A stretch of DNA of 64,000 bases from Pyrus communis (GCF_963583255.1 NC_084806.1:20874317-20938316); one strand, 5' to 3'; numbered from the stretch's first letter, positions 24,796-37,162 are shown. Made by a program: numbers and translations. The notes: generated from the letters alone by a model not told the origin.

Positions 24796-26598
24796 AATCG
24801 AACACCTCAAAGAGATGCTCACTTCGGTCCCCATCATTATTCCACCAGATTGGAGCCTCCTTTTGAGCTTATGTGCGATGCCTCGAATTATGCATTAGGA
24901 GCTGTTTTAGGCCAAAGGAAGAACAAATAGCCACATGTCATCTACTATGCATCCCAGACCTTGAATGATGCCCAATTGAACTACTTCACAATGGAAAAAG
25001 AACTTCTTGCTGTTGTTTTTGCTTTAGATAAATTTCGTTCTTATTTACTCGGTACTAAAGTTATAATTTACACTGATCATGCAACGTTGAAGTACTTACT
25101 CACCAAAAAGGAGGCCAAACCAAGGCTTATTCGTTGGATGCTTCTACTTCAAGAGTTCGATATCGAAATCCGGGACAAGAAAGGAAGTGAAAACGTGGTG
25201 GCTGACCACTTCAGCCACATGGTACATGAAGATGAGGTCGTGCCTGTCCCAGAGACATTCCCAGATGAGCAGTTGATGTCCATCGAGGTAAGTGAGCCAT
25301 GGTATGCCAATTTAGTGAATTATTTGGTGTCTAAACAAATTCCAAGCAACCTAAATAAACACCAACGTGATAAACTTAAAAGGGAGGCTCGGTTTTATGT
25401 GTGGGATGATCCTTATTTGTGGAAATATTGCGCGGATCAGATCATTCATAGGTGAGTGCATGAATCAGAGTTTAATTCAATTTTAACGTTTTGTCACACT
25501 TATGCATGTGGAGGTCACTTTGGCACTCAAAAGACGGCACGTAAAATACTTGAATGTGGTTTTTATTGGCCTACTATATTTAAGGATGCTAGAAATTTTT
25601 GCATAACATGTGATCGTTGCCAAAGAACCAGAAATATAGGTCCAAAAAACCAAATGCCGCAGACACCTATCTATGGTGTCGAAATTTTTGATGTTTGGGG
25701 TGTTGATTTTATGGGTCTTTTTCCTTCATCTCATAGTTTCCTTTATATTTTACTTGTGGTTGATTATGTGTCGAAATGGGTGGAAGCAAAAGCCACCCGT
25801 ACTAATGATTCCAAAGTGGTTGCAGATTTTGTCAAAACTAACATATTTGCTAGATTTGAAATGCCAAGAGTTCTTATAAGTGATGGAGGGTCCCATTTTT
25901 GCAATCGAACCATTGAAGCTTTGCTCAAGAAATATAACGTCACACATAAGGTGGCAACACCTTATCATCCTCAAACAAGTGGGCAAGTCGAGGTTTCTAA
26001 TCGAGAAATCAAGCTGATTTTGGAGAAGACCGTTAGGCCAAACCGGAAGGATTGGAGCTTGCGTTTAGATGATGCATTGTGGGCATATCGTATGGCCTAC
26101 AAAACACCAATTGGAATGTCCCCATTTCAGCTCATCTATGGGAAACCATGTCATCTTCCCGTTGAATTGGAGCACAAAGCACATTAGGTCGTCAAAACAT
26201 TCAACATGGGCATTGATGCCGCTGGAATCCATAGGAAGCTTCAATTGAACGAGCTTGAGGAGATAAGGCATGAAGCATACGAGAATGCTTTGATTTACAA
26301 GGAGAAGTCAAGGGCATTCCATGACAAGATGATTCGTAGCAAGACATTTGTTCTAGGGCAGAAAGTGCTACTCTTCAATTCCCGCCTTCGCTTGTTTCTA
26401 GGTAAGTTACATTGTAAATGGATTGGCTCGTTTGTTGTTACTAATGTATTTCCTTATGGTGCCATCCAAATTCAAAGTTTAAAGATAGGGAAAGAATTCA
26501 AAGCGAACGGACATCGTTTGAAGCCATACTATGAGAACTTTGAAGAGCATGTCGTGGATGGTGCAAGCTTCCATGCCGTGGGCCCCAATGAAGCTTAA
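24796..26598 (+). pseudogene. C RNase H-integrase fragment (Athila-like pol)
   Basis: The 3' third of an Athila-like pol, cut on its 5' side by Z. Close to the cut, P-P-D-W-S-L is separated from F-E-L-M-C-D-A-S by a one-base deletion near 24858. After that one frame holds to 26598, broken by TAG at 24928-24930, TGA at 25453-25455 and TAG at 26185-26187 (the last at a Trp position, A-H-W in B). Visible: RNase H ([19 protein letters not shown]), the integrase H-H-C-C zinc domain (25494-25625), catalytic D near 25700, D near 25881 and E near 25990 ([11 protein letters not shown]), and the C-terminal domain with [14 protein letters not shown]. Non-functional. Confidence 0.92.
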
Positions 26599-28523
26599 GA
26601 GGAAGGATCGTCCAGCTGGAAGACGTTAAAGCAAGCGCTTCTTGGGAGGAAACCCATGCAAATAAAGAAGAACTAGGAAGTTCCAACACTTCATAACCAG
26701 ATTTGCGTTCCTAAACCCTACTCGTTATTGCTTTTACTTTGCCATGATTGTCGTGTTTGTTAGTTGTGTTATTTGGTTGTTTGTTTGTGAGTCTATGCTT
26801 AAAACATTGAGGACAATGTTTGGTTTAAGTGTGGGGGGGGGGGGGGGGTGTAAACAAAGTGTTTTTCATGAAAATTCGTGGGATTTTATCACGTAGCACT
26901 TAAAGTTGTTATTCACTGTTTTTAAGTGTTTTTAATGTGTTTTGAATTGTTTTTATGTGTCTTAAACAGAAAATCCGAAAATTTGAAAAAAAAAAAAAAT
27001 TGAAAAAGAGTGTTTTAAAAACCCAAAAAGAGTTGTTTTTAGAGTCGTTTTTGTTTTTGTGTTTGTTTGTGCCTTAGGGTACCTTCCAACACAATGATGA
27101 GGATTCGGTTTTAATTGCATGACTATGAAAGAAAGTTACAAACATGGATGGAAGTTTGATATGCTCTTTGGTTTATGCTTAGCTGTAGTTGACATTTACG
27201 AATTCACATGTAATCAAAAAGAGAAAATCTGTTTTTGTAACATGCTTGAAGGAAAAAACTCAAACTAACGCTACATCCTTGAGAGACTTGAGCCTCAAAC
27301 GTTCTTTGGAGAGTTATTAATCTTGATGTTCTTGTTTTCTAAAGTCGTTGCATGATCTCATCATTCTTTGCTTGGTTACTACTTAGAATGCGTTTCATCA
27401 CTATAGTTCCAAATACTAGAACTCATGCCCATTTCATTCAAAACATAAAATTGATTAGCATAACAAATAATAAGATGAAGTTGTTTAGTTAAACCAGAGC
27501 CAAAAAGCCTTACCCCTTTGCATATGTATTGTAGGTTTAACCCCTTTGAGCCCTACTTTGCCTAATTTTCTTTGTTAACCACATAATCCTTACCTAGCTT
27601 AGATTAGGACTATCCATACCCTTGTTCTTAAAGGATAGGAAAGCATGACTTAGAAGGAATTCCTTTTCATCTACAATTCGCAGAGAAACAAGTGTGGGGG
27701 AAGGGATTTTTGTTTGGGAACCTATAGAGTTGTGAGTGTGCTAAAAGAAGAAGAGGGGCACGAAAGGAGAAAAAAAAAAAAACGTGAAAAAGAAGAAAAA
27801 GAAGAAGAAAAGAAAGAAAAGGAGTTGAAAATAAGTGAGAATGAACTCAGAAGTGTTGAATGTTGAAGAAAGGGTCCAAAAAGTTTGAATATGGCCCTAA
27901 GTTTTGGGTGAATCTTCCCTTGGTGTTCAAAGTTGGTTTTTGCATTCAAAAGTGAATTCTAAGTGTTTATTTCATTACTTTGCTTACTATTGCTTTAAGA
28001 ACTTTTGTTTATCCTTACCTTACTTTGTAGCCAATACCTTAGCCCCGTTACAAACCCTTTGACTTCAATCTTGATTGTTATGGTATCCCTGGTTCTCGCG
28101 TCTAAGTAGTGGCATTCCGTTCATGAGATCATATACATGTTAATAATTCCAGAAAGTGCCTTCTTTGATTATACATACATGAGAATTAGTTTACATGTTT
28201 ACATCAATCTTCTTACATATACCTAGTGTAGGGAGTGTAGTCAGAAAATCTGTGTGAAATAGAGTGTATCCAGTGAGGAATTGAGGGATTCTCTAAGGCA
28301 TGTTACTACATTCAAAATCATGTTTTAATTGATTAAATGGAAGCTAGTGTGTGGTGACTATGGTTAAGTATATGCTCGAGGGTGGGGATAACTAAAATCT
28401 ATGGGAGTAGTAATCTTTAATATGTCATGTTACATTGGAAATCCCTGAGGCAATTGTTGGAAAGTTTAGATTGTGTTTTGTTTATTTTGTTTATTTCGTT
28501 TTGCTCGAGGACTAGCAAGAGCT
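26599..28523 (+). other. C 3' noncoding region with three conserved motifs
   Basis: No ORF. The post-stop block is at 26609-26657, the hairpin AAACATTGAGGACAATGTTT at 26802-26821, and AAGTGTG followed by a run of 16 G at 26827-26848. The second AAGTGTGGGGG is at 27690-27700, 863 bases on, and the terminal polypurine tract comes 834 bases after that. Confidence 0.8.
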
Positions 28524-28538
28524 AAGTGTGGGGGAATT
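28524..28538 (+). other. Polypurine tract of C
   Basis: AAGTGTGGGGGAATT immediately before the LTR start TGATAGGAGC at 28539. Confidence 0.9.
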
Positions 28539-28879
28539 TGATAGGAGCATATTTATGCTACTTAGTTATGTTGTTTCCTTGCATTTAATTAGTTAATTAC
28601 TATTTATTTTAGTCTTTTAAGCTATTTTCGTATGTTTTTAGGTCATAATGGCAAAAGGAGCAAGAAAGTGCAGTTTGAAGCTAATTGGAGCAATTTTGGG
28701 CATGGATTGGATAGCTTAACTATGGAGGAAAATGGATTTACGAAATTGAAGTCAAGAGGGGCTAGGAAAGGTGACAACTCTGGAGGAAGAAGTTCTAATG
28801 CAAAGAAGATAAGGAAATGGCAAGAAATAAGGAACCTTATCCAACCTTATGTTAAGGAACCAACCTTATCCTTTCCTAA
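28539..28879 (+). repeat. C 3' LTR, first part
   Basis: TGATAGGAGCATATTTATGC... up to the insertion point of D. The right-hand part resumes at 30827. CCTAA at 28875-28879 is the left target duplication of D. Confidence 0.85.
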
Positions 28880-30821
28880 TGATGTGAAAATTAACTTGAC
28901 ACACAAATTAAACCCTATTTGTGACAATTGTAGTAGATATGTAAGTAGGGATCGTTCTAGGCCAGGGATTAACTAGGGATGCTAATCTATGTAAATAAGA
29001 CTCAAAAACACTAAACTAGACTCTATGGACTCAAAACTAACTTTAGACACTTAAAACAACAACCAATACTCAAAAAGACTCACTTTTAGACTCAATAAAG
29101 GTTTTGGACGAAAATAGGACTTGACTTCACTCAAAAGACTCAAGAAAAACAAGTTTTGACTCAAATATGAAGACTAAATAACATGGGGATTGTTTTTGAC
29201 GAATTTTAGACTCAAAACAAAAACTTTGTAGAAAACACTTTTGAAAAAAAACGAATTTAAGTAAAGTAAATGGGTGGAAGGCTAGTTAGAGGGTCCTTCT
29301 CCACACATGATATATGCATATGAACCAATGTCCAGTTATTACTCCTTTAGACTATGAATGACAACACCCCAAATTAGTTGCATCGCACAACTAACCCTCA
29401 AGTTTTCCTTATTTCTTTGAATTGAATGAAAACGCATTACAACCAAATTATCTTTTTCAAGTTCTTTATATGAGATGCATAACAAAGATACATATCAAAA
29501 GTCATTAAGTTTTGTGAAAACTATAAGCGTTGACAAGGCATTCATCACTATGAAACGCATGAGACTCATACCAAGGATTTACTTAACGTGATTGTGACTA
29601 GCAACCTCAACTACTTGTGAATATAAGTGAATAACAATTACGTGAAACCCCCAACCCACATACATAAACCAGTTTTAATAACTTAGATAAGCAAATCACA
29701 TTCATGTCTTGAGAAATAATAACGGGACGTAATTAATTCATATAAAACATATAATCATGGCTTCAAATTCTCCTCTAACTAAAAAGAAGTTAGTTCCTCA
29801 TGTTCGCAAAACAAAGATAATTAAATTTAAACATTGAACTAAGACTAAGGATAGAAAGAACCAAGAAAAACGCTCCACACTCCAATGGCATGCACGACAC
29901 TCCCTTGGATGGCAGATTGCACAAGTCCTCCTCTCCTTGCTTCCTTGCTTGCGGCACTAGGGTGTTGTAGAATGGATTGTGGTGTTTGATGGATGAAAGT
30001 ATGAATGAATGAATGTGTGAGTGGATGAATGAATGGTGCGGCATAGGGCTGTTTATATAGGCTAATTAGGCACACTTAGTGAAGGAGAAGGATTGCACAA
30101 TCCCATTGAAAAAGGGTTAATTCAAGGCAGAAACCACCTGGGAAATGGATTAGGTAATGCATGGCTAGGATTTAGGGAGTTCTAGAAGGTTTGGTGCGGC
30201 ATGTTTATAGGGATGAGATAAGGTGTTCTAGAAGGAGTGTTTAGGGCGGATTCCTAAACCTAAAGGGACAAGAACATATGATATAAGTGTAGGAGAAGGA
30301 TTGCAATTCCTAAACCTACAAGGAATGGTGTTCATGCGGCATTTTAAATGGATAAGGCTTCTAGAAATTGAAATAGGTGTTTATTTATGTAATTAATCCC
30401 CTCTAATTAGCTAGGGTTAAGTCCTAACCTGATTTGGATAGGATAGAATGGGATAATGTTAGAGTTAGGAAAGGATAAGGTTGGTTAGGATAGGATAAGA
30501 TAAGGTTGGATAAGGTTGGATAAGGTTCCTTGTTTCTTGCTTCTTCCTTATCTTCATTGCATTAGGACTTCTTCCACCAGATTTGTAGCCTTTCCTAGCC
30601 CTTCTTGACTTCAATTTCGTCCATCCTCTTTGCTCCATGGTTAAGCTATCCAATCCATGCCCAAAAATGCTCCAAATAGCCTCAAAATGCACTTTCTTGC
30701 TCCTTTTGCCATTAGGACCTAAAAACATACGAAAATAACTTAAAAGACTGAAATAAATAGTAATTAACTCCATAAATGCAAGGAAACAACATAACTAAGT
30801 AGCATAAATATGCTCCTATCA
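28880..30821 (-). mobile_element. D: solo Athila-like LTR (1942 bp) with TSD CCTAA
   Basis: A single LTR in minus orientation (TGATGTGAAAAT...CTCCTATCA on the plus strand), flanked by CCTAA at 28875-28879 and 30822-30826. There is no primer site, coding region or polypurine tract, so it is the usual product of LTR-LTR recombination that removed the interior. A TATA-like TTTATATA (TATATAAA on the minus strand) lies at 30052-30059. The sequence belongs to the same LTR family as C, A and B. Confidence 0.92.
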
Positions 30822-30826
30822 CCTAA

Positions 30827-31815
30827 CTCTAACATTATCCTATCTTATCCTATCCAAATCAGGTTAGGCCTTAAATCTAGCTAATTAGAAGGGATTAGTT
30901 ATACATTTAAACACCTATTTCAGATTCTAGAAGCCTAATCCCTTTGTATGCCGCATGTAGGCCATTCCTTGTAGGTTTAGGAGTTGTAATTCTTCCTCTA
31001 AACCTATTTCGTGTGTTCTTGTCCCTTTAGGTTTAGGAATCTGCCCTAAACACTCTTTCTAGAACACCTTATCTTCCCCCTACAAGTGTGCCACACCTAT
31101 CCTTCTAGAAGTCCCTAAAACCATGACGTGCACTCCCTATCCCATTCCCCTTTGGTTTCTGCCAAGACTTAACCCTTTTCCCATAGGATTGTGCAATCCT
31201 TTTCCTTCAGAAATTGTGCATAAATTAGCCTATAAATACAACCCTATGCCGCACCATTCAAATCATCCATTCACTTATTCATTCATTCATTCATACTTTC
31301 AGCCATCAAACACCACAATTCACCCTACACCAACCTAGTGCCGCAAGCAAGGAAGGAAGGAGAAGAAGACTTATGCAATCTGCCATCTAAGGGAGTGTCG
31401 TGCATGCCATTGGAGTGTGGAGTGTTTCTTGGTTCTTTCTATCCTTAGTTTTAGTTTAATGTTTATGTTAATTTGGTTTGCAATTATGATGAACATGTGG
31501 AACTAATTTCTTTTTAGTTAGAGGTGAATTCGAAGCCATGATTATATGTTTTATATGAATTGATTACGTCCAGTTATTGTATCTTAAGGCATGAATGTGA
31601 TTTGCTTATCTAAGTTTTATGTATGTGGGTTGGGGGTCGACACTTAATTTGCATGCATGAATTTGATGCTAGAGTATAAGGGGGTTTCACGTAATAGTTA
31701 TTCACTTATATTCACAAGTAGTGGAGGTTACTAGTCACAATCGCGTTAAGTAAATCCTTGGTATGAGTCTTATGCGTTTCATAATGATGAATGCCTTGTC
31801 AATGCTTATGGTTTT
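30827..31815 (+). repeat. C LTR, second part, truncated and fused to integrase
   Basis: Continuation of the LTR of C up to CTTATGGTTTTC. Sister LTRs continue with several hundred more bases to CGCATCA; here the sequence passes through about ten unassigned bases (TTGCATTTTAG) into integrase coding sequence at 31827. Confidence 0.8.
31231..31238 (+). promoter_or_regulatory. LTR TATA box (C)
   Basis: TATAAATA followed by ACAACCCTATGCCGCACC, in the same context as the TATA box of the LTR at 36658. A canonical plant TATA motif in LTR orientation. Position supports it; no transcript evidence. Confidence 0.6.
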
Positions 31816-31826
31816 CTTGCATTTTA

Positions 31827-32163
31827 GATACGAAATGAAACTTACGAGAATGCCCGCATTTACAAGGAAAAGACAAAGGCCTTTCATGACAAGATGATTC
31901 GCACAAAGTCCTTCTCTGTTGGACAGAAAGTGTTGTTGTTTAATTCTCGTCTTTGTCTATTTTCGGGTAAGTTACGTTCACGTTGGATTGGACCCTTTGT
32001 TATTACTAATGTTTTTCCTCATGGTGCAGTCCAAGTTCGTAGTTTCCAAACAGGTCAAGAGTTCAAGGTGAATGGGCATTGATTAAAGCTTTACTACGAG
32101 AACTTTGTAGAACATGATGTGGAGGAGAGCACCCACTATGCCGTGGGTTCCCATGAAGGTTGA
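31827..32163 (+). pseudogene. Integrase C-terminal fragment 1
   Basis: About 110 codons of the integrase C-terminal end ([10 protein letters not shown] through [14 protein letters not shown] and FKVNGH) with one in-frame TGA at 32080-32082, then the natural stop at 32161-32163. It has no upstream coding region: it is joined directly to the middle of an LTR. Confidence 0.88.
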
Positions 32164-33530
32164 TCAATGTGGCATCGTCCGGCTGCACGACGTAAAATAA
32201 AGTGCTACTTGGGAGGCAACCTATGCAATCAACAAAGGACGAACTTGGGAATCACTCCACACTCAGATTTGCGTCCCTAAACCCTTTCCTTTGTTGTTTA
32301 CTTTATGTTATGTGTGATGTGTTTATTTGTGTGTTCCTTTGCTGTTAGTTTAGTCTAAAACATTGAGGACAATGTTTAGTTTAAGTGTGGGGGGGGTAAC
32401 ATTCTGTTTTGAGCTATTTTTTTGCATGAAATTCATAGGGTATTACCACCTAACATGTCTAAACTTGTTTCCCATTGTTTTAAGTGTTTTTAACATGTTT
32501 TGAAGTCTTTTTTATGTGTTACTTTGAAAAAATCCGAAAAACAGTTTGAAACAACTAAAAAGAGTCAGTTTGAGTCAGTTTTGTGCTGTTTTTGTGTGTT
32601 TGTGTCTTAGGATACCTTCCAACACAATGATGAGGATTTGATTTTTATGTGCATGGCTGTGAAAGAGAGTTATAAACATGGATGGAAGTTTGATATATTC
32701 TTGGTTTATACTTGGTTATAGTTGTTGTTTATGAATTCATGTTTAATCCCAAAGAAAGAAAAAATAAGTTTTTGTAATATGCTTGAAGGAAGGAACTTAG
32801 AATAACATTACAACCCTGAGAGACTTGAGCTTTAAACATTCTTTGGAGAGTATTAATTTGTGATTCTTGTTTTCAAACTCGTTGCATGATCTCATTATTC
32901 TTGTTTGGTTGCTAATTAGAAGGTGTTTCATCACTTAGTTCCAAATGCTGGAACTTGCATCCATTCCATTCAAAGCATGATATTGATTGCATAATATATA
33001 TCAAGATGAAGTGTGTAGTGAAGCCACCAACCAAACAGCCAAACCATGCACTATATATTGTAGGTCATAACCCCCATTGAGCCATTGTTAGCCTTTGTTC
33101 TTTGTTTACCCATATCATCCCTACCTAGCCTAGATTAGGACCACCCATACCCTTATTCTTGAAGCATAGTAAGCATGACTTAGAGGGAATCCTTTCAATT
33201 ATGCAAAACAACAAGTGTGGGGGAATTTGTGTGTGTGTGTTGATATGCCACGAAAAGAAATAAGGCATGAGTGAAAAAAAAAAAAAAAAAATTCGTGGAA
33301 AAAGAAAAAGAAAAGAAAAAGTTATGAAAAGAAAGAAAAAGAGTATGAAATAAGTGAAGATAAGCTCACATGTTTGTGGTAGTTGAAGAAGGGGTCCAAA
33401 ACGTTGAATATGGCCCTAAGAGTTGTGTGAATTTTCCCCACGTCTAAGTGAGTTTCTGCAATCATAAGTGATTCTAAGTGTCAAATTTCATTACTTTGCT
33501 TGCTATTGCTTAAAGAACGTTTGTTATCCT
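32164..33530 (+). other. 3' noncoding region following fragment 1
   Basis: Carries the post-stop block (32176-32224), the perfect hairpin (32358-32377), a G tract (from 32383) and the second AAGTGTGGGGG (33213), 830 bases apart. It breaks off near 33530 before reaching a terminal polypurine tract and jumps to integrase again. No ORF. Confidence 0.75.
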
Positions 33531-34077
33531 TAGGAGTGTGCGTTTGGAGGATGCATTATGGGCTTATAGAACGTCTTACAAGACACCCATAGGCATGTCC
33601 CCTTTTCGGCTAGTCTATGGCAAGCCATGTCATCTCCCCGTAGAGTTAGAACACAAGGCTCATTGGGCAATCAAGACCTTCAACATGGACCTAGATGCGG
33701 CTGGAATGCATAGAAAGTTACAATTGAATGAGCTTGAGGAACTTAGGCGTGAAGCATATGAGAATGCTTGCATTTACAAGGAAAAGACCAAAGCTTTCCA
33801 GGACAAGATGATCCGAAGCAAAACATTCTCCATAGGGCAAAAAGTTTTACTTTTTAATTCTCGCCTTCGTTTATTTCCTGGTAAGTTACGTTCTAAGTGG
33901 ATTGGACCTTTTGTTGTTATTAATGTTTTTCCATATGGCGCAGTTCAAATCCAAAGCTTGAAGAATGGCCAAGAATTCAAGGTGAATGGGCATCGTTTGT
34001 AGCCCTATTATGCAAATGTTGAAGGGCAGATTGTGGAGGACATCACCCTCTATGCCGTGGGCTCCCATTCAGGATAA
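33531..34077 (+). pseudogene. Integrase C-terminal fragment 2
   Basis: Begins in the post-catalytic part of integrase (R-L-E-D-A-L-W-A-Y) and runs through [14 protein letters not shown] to an in-frame TAG at 34000-34002 (H-R-L-stop-P-Y-Y), ending at 34075-34077. It is longer on its 5' side than fragment 1, so the two arose by different breaks. Confidence 0.88.
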
Positions 34078-36004
34078 GAAGAATGTTCGTCCGGCTGCAC
34101 CACGATAAAGCAAGCGCTTCTTGGGAGGCAACCCATGCATTCAACTACAGAGGATTTGAGCAATTCACCAATTCATGCCACAAAATTAGATTTGCATTCC
34201 TCAATCTCTATCTCTTTATTATTTTTATTTTGTCATGTTAGTTAGTTTATTATGTTTGTTTGAATGTGAGTCTTAGTTTGAAACATTGAGGACAATGTTT
34301 GATTTAAGTGTGGGGGGGTAAACAAGTTGTTTTTGCATGTTTTCACATGATTTACATGGGATTTTATCACCTATCACTTCTAATGTTGTTTCTCACTGTT
34401 TTTAAGTGTTTTTAGAGTGTTTTGAAGTGTTTTCATGTCTTTTGGTCAGAAAATCCGAAGATTTACAAAAAAATTACAAAACAGTTTTGAAAAACCCAAA
34501 AAGAGTTGTTTTAAAGTTGTTTTTGTGTGTTTATTTGTGTCTTAGGTTACCTTCCAACACAATGATGAGGATTTGGTTTTGAATGTCATGACTATTAAAG
34601 AATGTTGTAAACATGGCTGGAAGTTGATTTATGCTTTGGTTTATGCTTGGTTATGGTTATAACTTATGAATTCACATGTAATTACAAAGAGAAAATCAGT
34701 TTTTGTAACATGCTTGAAGGAAGGAACTCAAACTAACGCTACATCCTTGAGAGACTTGAGCCTATAACATTCTTTGAAGAGTATAATCTGTGATTTTTTT
34801 TGTTTTCTAAAGTCGTTGCATGATCTCATCATTCTTTGCTTGGTTGCTACTTAGAATGCATTTCATCATTAAAGTTCCAAATACTAGAACTCATGCCAAT
34901 TTCATTCAAAGCATGATATTGATTGCATAACATACAATAAGATGAAGTTGTTAGTCAAGTCAAAGCCAAAAAGCCTATCCTTTTTCATATGTATTGTAGG
35001 ATTACCCCTTTTGAGCCTTTTCAAGCCTATTTTCTTTGTTAGCTACATTATCCTTACCTAGCCTTAGGACTTTCCATACCCTTGTTCTTAAAGGACAGTG
35101 AAGCATGACTTAGAATGAACTCCTTTTGATCAATATATTGCAAAAAATGAGTGTGGGGGAAGATGATAGGGCACGGCAAAAGAATGAAATAAAGAAAAAA
35201 ATTCGTGGAAAAATAAAAAGAAAATAGAAAAGTGTTGAAAAGAAAGAAAAAGAGTTGAAAAATAAGTGAGAATGATCTCACAAGTGTTGGTTATTGAAGG
35301 AAGGGTCTAAAAGAGTGATTTTGACCCTAAATGTTGCATGAATCTTCCCTTGTGTGTAAAAGTTGATTTCTGCCATTAAAAGTGAGTTTTAGTGTCAATT
35401 TCATTACTTTGCTTCCTATTGCTTTAAGAGCCTTTGTTATCCTTTGCCTTTCCTTGTTAGCCATTACCCTTAGTCCCATTACAACCCTTAACTTCTATCT
35501 TGATGTTATGTGTTCAATATGTGGAGTTTGAATTTGGTATGAGCATATGGAATCACTGGTTCTCGTTCTAAGTAATAGCATTCCATTCATGAGATCATAT
35601 TCATGTCATTGTCATAAGTCCAGAAAATGCTTTCTTTGATATAACATATGTGAGTGTTAGTCTTCATATTTACATCAATCTTCTCACATATACCTAGTGT
35701 AGCATGTGAAGTTAGAAAATCTGTGTGAAAATAGAGTGCATTCTAGTGAGGAATTGAGGGAATTCTCTAAGGCATGTTACTACATTCAAAACATTGTTTT
35801 AATTGATGAAATGTGAACTAATAAGTGGTAACTATGATTAAGTGTTTGTTGAAGTGTAAAGAAAGCTAAAAACCGTGGGAATGATGTTCTGTATTGTGTC
35901 ATGTTCGTTGGAAATCCTAGAGGTACATGTTGGAAGGTTTAGAATGTGTTTTGGCTTGTTTTTGGTTTCTTTTGTTTTGTTTTGCTCGAGGATTAGCAAA
36001 AGCT
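34078..36004 (+). other. 3' noncoding region following fragment 2
   Basis: Post-stop block (34088-34136), hairpin (34281-34300), G tract (AAGTGTG at 34306), second G tract (GAGTGTGGGGG at 35149) and the terminal tract at 36005, spaced 843 and 856 bases. No gene. Confidence 0.78.
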
Positions 36005-36019
36005 AAGTGTGGGGGAATT
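36005..36019 (+). other. Polypurine tract before the E LTR
   Basis: AAGTGTGGGGGAATT abutting TGATAGGAGC at 36020. Confidence 0.9.
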
Positions 36020-37162
36020 TGATAGGAGCATATTTAGGCGACTTACTTAGCTTGTTTTCGTGCATTTATGTTGTTAGTTCATAGTTGTTTTAGTAGTTTA
36101 AGCCATTTTCGTGTGTTTTCAGGTTCCCATGGCTAAGGAAGCAAAAAGATGCATTTTGGAGCATTTTGGAGCAAAATTGGACTTGGAATGGATAGCTTAT
36201 GCTTGGAGCAAAAGGAATGGACGAAATTGAAGACCTAAAAGAGTTAGGATTCCTAATCACAAGAGAATTCCTAATCAAATGAGGAATCCTAGTCAAAGAA
36301 GGTTTCCTATTTGAAGTAGGAAAGTTAAGCCAAGGTTTCCTATTTTGGTTTAATCTTTCCTAATCCTTAAGGACTCCATATTTCAACAATATCAAGGACT
36401 TCTACCTATTCTAGGACACAAGACAATGTTCCCTTGCAAACTAAAATCCTTGCCGTGTATCCCTTTTTCATACCCTTTTCTATTCCAAAGGTCTTGCCTA
36501 ATTTCAGAAATAAATGACATTCTCCTTCTCACAATTGAATGCCGCAAGTCACTTCCCTTTTCCTTCAATTTCTGACTTTGTGTTTCCTATTCTTGAAGGA
36601 TTTGGAGTTATTTCTTTCCCTAAACTAAGTAATAAAGTCTTAGGATTCTTTCTTCCGTATAAATACCCTATGCCGCACCCTTAGAGACCTTAATCACCCT
36701 TCCACACAACCTGCCTTCATTCATTCAGAAACCTATCCTTTGCCGCAACCTTCCATCCAACTTTCCACCATTCCCATACTTCCAAACCTTCATCCAAGCC
36801 TCCATACACCACCCTACCTTCCTAAATCCATTCAAAACCCAGAAAATCATCCTCAAAACTACCCTAGACTCTTGTGCCGTGACTTATCAAGGAGAAGGAG
36901 AAGGAGGACGAAGCCTTGGACGTTTATGCATTTGAGTTGGAGTGTTGGAACGTTTTTAGGTGTAATCTATCTTTTATTTTCAATGTTTAATTTTATTCTC
37001 CTTTGTTTTGTTATGAATATGAGAGGCTAAACTCATTTTAGCCTAGGGATGCTTTGAAACCATGATTACGTTTATAATATGAGTTGATAAATTCCAGTTG
37101 TGATTTCATAAATTGTGAATGCAATTTACTTAATCGTTTGATGGATAACTTATTCTTGTATG
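36020..37162 (+). repeat. E LTR, left part
   Basis: 3' LTR of the truncated array, plus orientation, interrupted by copia element F after GTATG (37158-37162). It resumes at 63168 and has not reached its CA end at base 64000. The stretch at 36740-37030 can be read as an ORF of 96 codons but is LTR leader sequence. Confidence 0.85.
36658..36665 (+). promoter_or_regulatory. LTR TATA box (E)
   Basis: TATAAATA followed by CCCTATGCCGCACC, the same context as the motif at 31231. Confidence 0.6.

Larger units (their letters stand above)
24795..31815 (+). mobile_element. Element C: old Athila-like element, 3' part, plus strand
   Basis: Host of Z and D. Only RNase H, integrase, the 3' noncoding region, the polypurine tract and an LTR are in the window; the 5' part lies beyond the left edge. 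The LTR starts at 28539 and is split by solo LTR D. It breaks off near 31815, where a second, truncated pol fragment begins. Three in-frame stops and one frameshift in pol fit an older copy than B. Confidence 0.82.

Noticed and set aside
26833..26848. G16 run as a functional quadruplex switch
   Set aside because: The run length varies between copies (5 to 16), as expected of slippage; the conserved part is the shorter AAGTGTGGGGG.
28880..30821. D as one LTR of a complete element
   Set aside because: Matching CCTAA directly at both ends of a single LTR with no interior shows a solo LTR.
31812..31830. TTCTTGCATTTTAG as a 3' splice acceptor before the integrase fragment
   Set aside because: It resembles an acceptor, but no donor or exon upstream is visible and the site coincides with a truncated LTR junction; filler DNA is simpler.
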